NCBI GenBank assembly: GCA_050084515.1
Contig: CM114272.1
Coordinates: forward strand, 26,040,001 to 26,104,000
Length of the DNA stretch: 64,000 nt
Source: Blasia pusilla
Lineage: Eukaryota > Marchantiophyta > Marchantiopsida > Blasiales
Direction: 5' to 3'
Shown: positions 55,101 to 64,000 of the stretch, piece by piece
How positions within the stretch are numbered: position 1 is the first letter of the stretch
Layout: every line of letters begins with the position of its first letter
The notes under the pieces: generated by a model
The model's database searches: none
What the model was told of the DNA's origin: nothing
Seen by the model: only the letters and a program-made list of their open reading frames with translations
Position numbers and translations under genes: made by a program

Positions 55101-55114
55101 GTATTCTCTGATCG

Positions 55115-57853
55115 TCAAGGTGTCTCCGTGGTTCTTTTCCAGTTGGCTTGTTCTGCTGGCTGCACACCTAGAGCCCCGGCAAACTCCATACCTAGTGCCT
55201 GACGTTCCGCTTCCTCCATTTTCCATTTCTCGCCTTTCTCATTTGCCTGCTTGCCACAGAATCACAATGTTCCTTAGATCACCATTCTGAGACCTACATT
55301 GTCACAAGCCTCCCGATTTAGGTGGATGCTTAGGCCTGGGATCAATAACTAGAACCTTTCAACAGATCAAACAAACATTCTCAAAGATTTCGCCAGAATT
55401 CTTTTGATCCACAACCAGACTAAATGCCAATACCTCAACAACTCAAAAAGACCAAAGACACAAGTCACAGTTGTTCAGAGTGCTAATCTTGGAAACATGT
55501 CAGAAAATATAATCAAATCCTTTTTCCCTCACTAATAGCCCCTCTCTATGAACTATGGTTTCAGCAATTGAATGCTGAAAACTAATACAGCGATATTCAC
55601 TGAAGAGAAATGCAATCACCAGATTCTGAGAATCATGAGCATTTTCAAAAAGCAGAAGATGGAAAGATGTCCTCACCCAGGCCTTTGCAGGTTTCAAGTG
55701 CTGTCGTATGGCCTCCACCTTTGGGACCATTGCTGCCCTGCCTTTCGTCTTCACATCCTCAAGCTGCCACACAATGACCATGATTGCAATTTCTTAAAAC
55801 CCGACAATGAAATGTAAAACTTTCCCAATCAAAGCCGGTAGGAGAGAATGAGATTTGTACAACCTAAGAAACTCCAGTTATCAGGGCACTGGTTGAAAGA
55901 AAATGATTTCCTGTCTTTTATGTCACAACATGACGCTTTGATTCGTGGATTTTGACTTCTCCACCTATCTAACTGCAAAATAGATGTACTAGCAGTATCA
56001 CAAACACAGTGCCCAAATTGTGTTTATGCCAACTATCAGCCTACCTACACAAACGTCTAGCTGAAATACTTATCGAGTTAAAAGGGATGCTCAGCATGCT
56101 TCCTACTTGAGAACTAGAGCATATTTTCTTCATTGGAAGTGCTTCATCAATCAACCTGTGGTTACCGTCATAAACTGACACAAAGAGGGCAACCATTGAG
56201 GCACAAGAAAGGCGCTCACAGAGTGTAAATCAAGAGTCGAACAAGCCCAAGCGATGGCAAGCCCTGCACCCCCAAACACTATTGCAGTTGCGGCTCCAAA
56301 AGCTTTGGCCACTGTCCATCCAACGCAGAACAATCAGTATCACACAGCTGTCAGAAAGAAAAAGTAAAACAGTACCACTCCCCAGATTAGCTTCAGATTC
56401 AGCTTATTTGAAAGTTTCAACACTCGTTATGCTGTCGCTGCGTTCAATCCCTTAACCTACACCAACTGATGTGCATAACCAGGTGATGGAAACAGATGCC
56501 ATTCACATTGATCAAACTTGCAAGTAGAGCTGATCAACATCTATGTGGGCGGTAGATATTAAACTCCTCTTGCTGTTAAGAAGCCTTTTGAGTTTTTACA
56601 ACGCACAATGCCCAGCCTCAATTTGATCCACACGGTTAGCACAAGGCTGGGAGTTTGCAAGCAGTGCTAGGGGCCGCATACCTTCAAACATACCCTGTGC
56701 CACTTCCTTTTGAGTAGGAGCATCCACCACAGGCAAAGCATCAAGCTTGGCCACATTAGCTGTGGACGGTACTGGCATGGTATCAGAAACATGATCTATA
56801 TTCCACCTATCACCCACACAGCACACCACACAGATAGCACTTTCTGCTGAGTAACACGAGATTGCCGTCCTCAGGTAGCATACTGCCCTGAGTCTAAACC
56901 TCAAAGCAGAACTCCCTAGCCAAACATAATTCAGGAGATAAACTGAAAGTATATCTATCCCTCTCTTCGGGCTTACTCACTATCGCTCAATCACACCAAC
57001 AATCAGCTGTAGTTGTGTCGATCTCTCCATATAGAATATACATCTAACCCACATAAAATCAGCCGCCATTGATGGTTTTCAGGTTGTCACCTACTCAGCT
57101 CATTTCCCTATCCAGATTACACCAACCCAGCTGCACTGCAACCTGTGTCAAACGCACAAGGTTTATACCTCTGAATTCTACAGGCCACTATCGATAAGTA
57201 TCTCCATTCTCACACTTAAGACCACAAAGACCACTTCCAGCTGACGAGATTTCTCGTCAGGATCTCGAAATGAAGGCAGACAGGGGCGTTGATTATGCTG
57301 GCTCCATGTTAGTTCTCGTAGGCTAAGGCTCCCTCAGCATGTCTGCCTTAGTTCTCCTCTCCTACACTCCAATTGCCCAAACATCCATCAATGAAACGCT
57401 CAATGCTTCTACCCATCTGTTGAGGTATGACGACGATGAAAATGTAGGAGAAGCTCTGGCTTACCTTCTTGGCCCGAACGTAGTCTCAGCTGGAACGGTT
57501 GCGTGGAGGTGAAGGGGACCGGTTCCACTTCGCGTTGGAGCTGCCATGGTATCCAACTTTGCGGCTTGTTTCATGATTGTCTGAGAGACAGCTACAGCAG
57601 ACGTCTCGGTGATAGGAGAGGAAGGCAACTCAACAGGAAGCGCAGAAATGCCTGGAGGTAGTCTCGGAGACGAGTGTCTTAATATTTCTGGCAGAGCGTC
57701 AGCAGAAACTTGAGGGGTTGCAGCAGCCGAAGGAGAGGGAGAAGACGACACTTGGAGATCTAGTTTCTCCTTCAGAAGCTTTGCCGCAGCCTTGGACTGC
57801 TGGCTGAAGAATGCACCCTCTGTAGCTGCCAGCCTGCGACCCAAGAAACTCAT
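55115..57853 (-). CDS. Conserved plant single-pass membrane protein of unknown function (five exons)
   Basis: Exons 57853-57465, 56806-56682, 56311-56220, 55763-55677 and 55246-55115 join in phase at GT/AG sites to a 274-residue protein. It starts MSFLGRRLAATEGAFFSQQSK; a serine/proline-rich region follows, then TFGPRRWNIDHV across the first junction, STANVAKLDALPV, and AQGMFE|VAKAFGAATAIVFGGAGLAIAW: one hydrophobic, glycine-rich membrane segment (about residues 175-195). The tail is charged: LEDVKTKGRAAMVPKVEAIRQ and ANEKGEKWKMEEAERQ. I recall similar short plant proteins annotated only as transmembrane protein; no function is known to me. The N-terminus is not a clear signal or transit peptide. 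All five junction phases agree, which is good support for the model. Confidence 0.8.
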
Positions 57854-57899
57854 CTTCCTCCTCCCACTGCACGAATTCCGTCTCTGCCCACAAACCTGT

Positions 57900-58255
57900 A
57901 TCGCCTGAACTCACCCAAAAGACCTTCCGATTCGTCAAGCCAATCGTCACCATCACCGCTTCATTTTCGCATTCTGCCTGTCTACTGTTCTCTCTCCGTC
58001 AACCTCTCAAGGTCATCGATTCGCCAACGCCCAGAGCTGGTCCGACCACGATCTAGAAAAATGTGCACAATGCCACCAACACCTTTCCACCGCCAACCAT
58101 CATCTCCCTAACAATTCCTGTCTCCGTTGTCAGGTGCTTGCTCTACCTCAATCCAATTTCATGAACTCGAGGGACCAGACCAACACCACCAACCACGTTT
58201 AACTGCACTCGCGCTCCAAAGGAGATGGCCTCACCCTTCTCTATAACAGAACTCC

Positions 58256-58288
<33 letters not shown>

Positions 58289-58960
58289 GTGGCACTACTT
58301 AGAGTACGATGTCTCTCCCACCGGTAGAATTTCAAGTGCTACAAATTCCCTCAGCGAATGTCGCCAACTTAACAAAAGCTCTGTGAAGCTCTCGCCACAC
58401 AATTTTCCTCACTTCCTTACCAAAGAATTCTTGTCAACAGCGCACAAATCCGACGCCTGGTACTCTTCTTACCTCCCCTCTCAGTCTGCATTATATGCTC
58501 AAGTTTCCGAACCAATCACCGTCACATTCATCACCACAGGAGTCCATTTTTCTTCATGGCTTTCAGGAACAGCTTGGCACATTGCAGCTGATGAATCCAT
58601 CCTCTGTGTCAAGGACCCGACCATCGGTTCCTGCGTGGCTACAAGTTTTATACCAAAAGTTACAGGAGTATCTACCGGTTCGCTGAAGGTACGGGGCGTT
58701 CGCCCATTGGTTCTAAGCGGCGAAGGACTCTTGGACCGTCGGTTCCCGGAAGATAGAAGGCAGAGGAGAAGGTTCTCTCTTGCACCGGACGGCGGAAATC
58801 ACTTGCACTGGAAGGCGGAAAGGAGATGGTGGAATCTCCAAACGTACTTCATACGGAAGGTATATTTTGGGCATGCTTCCATAGCTGAGTTCCGAAGGTG
58901 CCAGGCGGCACGGATTTTTCAGGTTTCAGTGAGGGGATGGGAAGATCTGCCTCGAGGAGC
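57900..58960. other. Upstream region of the membrane-protein gene with a (CT)n run
   Basis: (CT)n at 58257-58282. The frame 58383-59063 (plus) is open but low in support, running into the minisatellite; no domain recognised. Promoter of the minus-strand gene is expected near 57.9-58.1 kb. Confidence 0.45.
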
Positions 58961-58969
58961 GCGGGACAG

Positions 58970-59430
58970 GGAAAATAGGAGTAGCTGCAATCGTCGTTGT
59001 TGGAGTGAGAGATTGGGAAGATTGCCCTGTCAATGGCGCTGTTCGTGTGATGGGAGGAGGTAGAGGGAGAGAGGAGGGTCTGTAATCGTCGTTGTTGGAG
59101 TAAGAGATTGGGAAGATTGTACTGTCAGTGGCACTTCTTTGTGTGATTGGCGGTAAAGTGGAAAACGGAGTGGCTGTAATCGTTGTCGTTGGAGTGAGAG
59201 AGTGTACTGCCAACGGCGTTTGATTGTGCGATTGGCAGTAGATTGGAAAACGGAGTGGATGGAATTATCTTTGATGGAGCGAGAGATTGGGAAGATAGTG
59301 ATGTCAATGGCGCTTGTTTGTGTTATTGGTAGTAGAGTGGAATACGGAGTGGCTGCAATCGTCGATGCTTGAGAGAGAGATCGAAAACCGAGTGATTGCA
59401 ATCGTAGCTGTTGTGTAAGAGCTTGGGACT
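58970..59430. repeat. Degenerate minisatellite, about five units of 85-95 bp
   Basis: Each unit carries GGAGT(G/A)GCTG(T/C)AATCGTCGTTG, TTGGAGTGAGAGATTGGGAAGAT, GTCAATGGCGCTTGTTTGTG and GTAGAGTGGAAAACGG in that order, with many substitutions and small gaps. Units start near 58975, 59080, 59170, 59255 and 59350; a stray half unit is at 59510. Confidence 0.8.
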
Positions 59431-60150
59431 CTTCTGCTGGCACTAGCTTCTTTTTTGGATGATTAGCAAGTCACATGCCCAGGGCCTGAGCAGCCCAGGG
59501 AAAAATGGGGCTGCTGCAATCTTCGTTGTTTTAGTGAGAGATTAGGACGAATCTGCTGTGAATCACCAAATAGTGCGAGAGTGATCTTTGATGACGTGTG
59601 ACACACCATTTGAGGGAAGGCTTAGAATATTTGGTGATGATTTTAGGGTGCGTTACAAGCAGATCGTTCTCGGGATTCTCCAAAATTTACTCAAACAAAT
59701 TAACTTTAGGTATCATGTGAAGGTGCCGAAAAATATTAACTACTCATAGCTCATGTGCATGAGCTTGTCATAGCTGGGTGTTACAAGTCTTTGTTATGGA
59801 TCCCAGATTAGCTCTAACGTGTTCGTAGTGTGTGTTCATCTCTGCTGGGAGGTTGTGAGGGTGGAACAGTGCAGGGAGCTCGCTAAGACATGGCCTTCAA
59901 ACTCCTACAGTTTCTTACAAGTTGGCACAGTTAGGTATAGTACATGCTGTGGTTTCGCAGTCTCAACAGTGTCGTCAGTCCCTCTTCTCTCTAGTTTCTC
60001 AACAAGCTCTTCCAAAAATGAGCTCTGATGCTAGCTGAAAGAGACAGCTTTCAGCAAGAAATGTTAAAAGAGGGCATAAACCTGGCTTGACAACTGCTAG
60101 CTAATCTTGGCGAATGTCACTTGCCAGCATGTAGCTATGGAAGATTGCTA

Positions 60151-62663
60151 CTACCATTGGGAGTCTTTTGGGAAATAGGCTTCCAGAATCACATATTTCC
60201 CAATCACCTTTGTTGTCACCCGCTCCAGTTTTAGTATCTCATCCGGCTTAAATCCGCAGGCCTTCCCTTTATCTCCTACAATTACTGGAGAAATGGCTAC
60301 GACGACCTTCTGAGCAATTTGTTGAGCAATGACTATCTGACCTAGGTAGCTTTCTAGACCAGAAAGCTCTGGACCTGTTGAATCAAAAAGCACAGAGTTG
60401 AAGCCCTTTTGGTAGAGCAAATCTAGCACAGAATCCAAATCCCAATCGCTCATTGTTACAACGTCCACACCCCTTGACCTCAAGCTAGATTCCATTGGTT
60501 CTCTCTTTTGCCTTGAACTCATTTCCACATCTTCCAATATAGCTCGCATGTCCGTCAGTACCAGTGTTGGAGCAAGGGCTGTGCTGAATACATGTGAATC
60601 CAAAGGCATATCTAAGGACCTTGCTAGCACCACTCGCAGAGGTTGCTTGGCTCCAGCTTCGGCTGAAAGCAAGGTAGGATTGTCGTAGATGCAGGCATCT
60701 GTTACAACGATGGCGTCATGCTCTTGAAGCAAAAGACTATAATAGCTTCCTGGTTCTATATTAGCATCTTCTTCAGTGCCCAGCAACGCTCCGTCTAGTG
60801 ACATGCTGTATCTGCAACAGAGGTGGTAATGACAACATGAGTACTCCGCCAACTAATGCCACAGTTTCAAAACCACCCACCCTGTATCCCAATGATCCAA
60901 AAACACCCCTTGCCGATTTCACACACACACACACAGGACTGACTGCTGATCTCTTATGAGTGTAATGCCCGGCCTGAGATTTATTGGGCAACGAAACAGA
61001 AACCTGAAATCAATGTAATAATCTCCCACAACTTGAGACAGAGAGAAAGTACAGAGTCCAGTGGAAGCCATTTCAGATTCGAGCAGCTTCAGGGATGAAG
61101 ATGAAGACCAGAAAATGAGCATTCGAAAAACAAAATCTCCTTCGATCAAATAGCTACTCAGCCCTAACACGAAAAATGGATCTTCTTTCTTGATGCTTAC
61201 GGTGACCTGCCCAGCAGACTTGAACAGACGGATGGTGGATACCTGAGGGTGACAAAAGGTTTCTGGGTAGTGATTCGATGCATAAAGGTTTCCACAGTTG
61301 CCCGGCAAAGAGCCTCCTCAACACCCACCACGACCTCGATGCCTGCCTTCCTCAACGTCTCCAATCCCTTTCCAGCCACCAGTGGATTGGGATCCACAGT
61401 GCCTACCACCACTCGCTTAACTCGTGCACGAACTAGAGCTTGACTACATGGAGGCGTCCTCCCTGTGTGATTGCAAGGCTCTAAACTCACATAGGCGGTT
61501 GCTCCTTGCGCTTTTGCACCAGCCTCATTTAAGGCGAAGACCTGGCAGCAGCATGTAGGAAGAACAGCTTCAGAACACACCCAAGATTTAGCATAATGGT
61601 GCTAGTCGCTCGATCGCCTTTGTATCTATCCAGACTTCACGAGATAGTTCACCCGCCGATGGGCTTGTTATATTTCGATTTCATACGAGACTTCACAGAA
61701 GAACGACTAGAATGGATATGGAACACTTATTCTCAACCCACCAAGACTGACCTAGCCTACATCGGGAGACTCGTGCAGAGATTTTCTGATCAAGTTCTTC
61801 AGCAGACGGACTAATAGAATGCATATGGAGCACTTATTTTCTGTCCACCACAACTGACATAAGACATAAGTCGCCCAGCCCTTATGTCGGGAGACTGGAG
61901 CTGAGATTTTCTAATCTAGTAATACTGGATACTAATTTGGACATTCTCAGGTCAAATTGAGCACCTCAGCGTGTGGTTCTCCAGCTTTAGGGTGAAACCC
62001 ACGGCCAACAATCTGCCCATCCTTGACAATCACACAGCCCACCATCGGATTGGGCGATGTGTGGCCAAGTGCCTTCCTGGCGAGCTCGACAGCCATCCGC
62101 ATGAACTCTGCATCTTGTGAAGTAGCTCCCTCGGGCAAAACGGTGGAGTTTTGGGTGGATTTTGAAGAGTAGCATCGGAACACAACAACTTTTTGTGGAC
62201 TAGCTCTAACTCCCAGAAGAGCACTTCTCTCGTGATAATGCCGTAGCCTCCAACAACCACCACCACTGCTCTCTTGGTTGCGAGCAGGCAAGCTGCCTTG
62301 TGAAGCGACCAGGAAACCGAGGCCTCCCTGATGCCTCTCCTGCTGATCATGGAGTCCAGAACAGCAGGAAGAACCTGAGCTTGAGAAAACTGACAGAAAT
62401 TGCGGCTTGCAATTTCTTACCTTACGCTGCAAATCCACTGGTAAGTACCTCAAACGGTGATGTCCAAATCCCACCCAACTCCTTTCTTGAAAAGGAGGGT
62501 TTGGTGCAGCATCCACAATTTGAGGTCGTTGCGTGTCGCAGTCTCTGTGTGCTGCTCGTTGCCTGGAATGGGGAGCAGTAAAGCTTCTCATGGGAGCGGC
62601 GGCAGAAATACCACAGGATGGAGGCAACGAAGCGCAGCAACACGAGGACAACATTGTTGCCAT
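60151..62663 (-). CDS. PYRD: Diaminohydroxyphosphoribosylaminopyrimidine deaminase, plastid (three exons)
   Basis: Exons 62663-61965, 61541-61243 and 60811-60151 give 552 residues. The first about 170 residues, rich in S/R/C and poorly conserved in type, look like a plastid transit region. The RibD-type deaminase follows: FMRMAVELARKALGHTSPNPMVGCVIVKDG, then the zinc site PHAE|V split exactly by intron 1, and LEPCNHTGRTPPC with the two zinc cysteines. Intron 2 splits TLR|YSMSLDG. The C-terminal domain has the fold of the RibD reductase (SLDG start, ..DAIVV.., ISPVIVGDKG) but lacks the usual S-x-W-I-T and GxxT-x-x-x-D-x-P pattern, as in plant PYRD, whose reductase half is considered inactive. 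It catalyses the deamination step of riboflavin synthesis. TAG TAG ends the frame. Confidence 0.9.
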
Positions 62664-63300
62664 GGAGACCTGCAGGCGAAATCTCGAGAGCTCGGACCCG
62701 AATTTCTCAAAGGCTCATCAGCCTCTCAAACACGCACACCATCTTCCCGTGTCAATCCTTCCAGTGCAGCTGTTGTTGCAGGATCAATCGCACCGGGCAA
62801 TTACATGGGTTCCTCCCGGAAATTCTCAACGCTCATCCAGTGGAACAGCTCACGAACTCCAATCCCATTTCTTGCAACGGATTCCACCATCCTCAGTAAT
62901 CGCTCCAACTCACGGTCCTGCTCCTCGCACTTCCAGTCCCACGTTCGCCCTTTCCTCCCCATCGGTACTTCCGTATGCCAGTCGTAGGCTTTCCTCTGGA
63001 CGGCCAGTTTGCTTCCGGTTGTGTGGAGCCCATTTGTGGAATCCTTCCACTTAGGAGAAGTGAATCTTGTGAAAGGAGATGAGAGGGATTGGTCAGTTGT
63101 GGGTTGTGAAAAGAGGAAAGGAAGGATTGGCTTACGAGAAGAAGAGAGGGGGAAGGAATGTGAATGGTCTGCTACCAATTGTGGAAGGAAACTTTCACAA
63201 GATCTGGCGAGTAAGGATCGTGGAAGGAGACGAGAGGTATTGACGAACTACGCACTGCCGCCTCTGGCAGCTCCCTAAACTGTTGTGGGGTTGTTGATAG
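62664..63300 (-). promoter_or_regulatory. PYRD promoter/5' UTR region
   Basis: Sequence upstream of the PYRD start; plus-strand open frames here (62457-63054) run antisense through the PYRD leader and show no coding character of their own. No clear TATA box placed. Confidence 0.35.
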
Positions 63301-64000
63301 GGAATAATTGTGGATAGCCCGGTTTTGCAACTCTTCGTGTACGTTGATATTGCAGTTCTTTTGAGGTCTTCGTCTCAAGTTCCGTTACCTCATGCTCCTC
63401 ATCATGAGATTCTAACGTCTCTGCGAGAATTCCTGGCGATTACCGACTGTCATGGAGCCACTTCTCATGATTGCCTCGAGTGGACTGAGAACACGCACGA
63501 ATGTTTGCACTGAAGATTTCCCGATACACAAGAGCTCTTGTACTTCGAGGGTTGCGAATGACTGCATTTCTTCCTGCATGTCCAAATAAAATGGCGGCCA
63601 AAGAAGCGTTGAAGTCATCTCGACAGATGGTCCTCAGGTGAAGCGGGCATGTGAGACAAGACAAAAAGTAGTAGTATGTAGAGCCCAGACGCCAAGTCCT
63701 GACGTGGAGGACATCAAATTTGGTATTTTCTCTCAAGAGTTATGTACAAGAGATTTCCCTAACTCGTCTGTGGCTCTGTATTATGAACACGTAATAAAGT
63801 ACACTCTGATCAGATTGTGTATACGTTGTCTCATTTCATCTACTCGTTTTATGTTCCCTTTCCCTCCCAACTTCGGGAGTGGGATGAAAATCGTGACTTT
63901 GGTGGCTGTTGAAATTGCAGGTTGAAGGCCACACAGCTCCAGCCTCTGAGACAAAGATACAGACCTGTTCAACACACTGTCATTTCTGACATCTGCCTTC
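63301..64000. other. Unassigned right edge
   Basis: No recognised gene or repeat; open frames are short and overlapping on both strands. Confidence 0.4.

Noticed and set aside
62457-63054. Plus-strand open frames of 176 and 173 codons
   Set aside because: They overlap the PYRD first exon in antisense and each other in another frame, with no domain or splice support.

Overview
The window reads as nuclear DNA of a green plant (streptophyte), probably not a seed plant, with a TE-rich genome. The signs are spliced genes with plant GT/AG introns, a plastid-type riboflavin deaminase (PYRD) with a long N-terminal leader, an S-adenosylmethionine decarboxylase (AdoMetDC) gene carrying the plant-specific tiny + small uORF pair, CACTA, Ty1/copia and chromodomain Ty3/gypsy elements, and LTR retrotransposons with cytosine methyltransferase domains. 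I cannot name the species.

Layout. 1-24.5 kb is nested transposons. A Ty3/gypsy family, here called Ty3-MP (MTase + PHD), occurs as copy A (minus strand; 1-2640 and 14344-21737). It is interrupted by a copia fragment with a micro-inversion (682-1534), a chromovirus (2648-9233), the 3' half of a CACTA element (9234-14343), an unknown insertion (about 14642-15257) and a truncated LTR element (19290-20976). A very decayed plus-strand copy D lies at 23.5-24.5 kb. 24.5-27.7 kb is largely featureless apart from a GC-rich repeat.

27.76-30.88 kb is the host centrepiece: an intronless 865-codon ORF (minus strand) that fuses a complete AdoMetDC to a complete ornithine decarboxylase (ODC). It sits behind an intact plant-type dual uORF whose second half is split by an intron. 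Decarboxylated AdoMet and putrescine, the two substrates of spermidine synthase, would come from one polypeptide under one polyamine-responsive leader.

31.7-32.9 kb holds a GC-rich anomalous island and short diverged repeats. 32.9-38.87 kb is Ty3-MP copy B, the best view of its integrase, reverse transcriptase, methyltransferase and protease regions. At 38.87 kb it is cut by a different, undescribed unit (38.87-about 45.9 kb). That unit has a TATA-driven gene of four exons encoding coiled coil, ParB-like domain, novel middle region and beta-class amino-DNA methyltransferase. Its introns and 3' flank carry about 25 copies of one hairpin palindrome. Copy C of Ty3-MP, internally deleted, fills 46.2-53.6 kb.

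53.6-64 kb is host sequence: a five-exon gene for a 274-aa single-pass membrane protein (55.1-57.85 kb), a degenerate minisatellite (58.97-59.43 kb) and the three-exon PYRD gene (60.15-62.66 kb), all genes on the minus strand.
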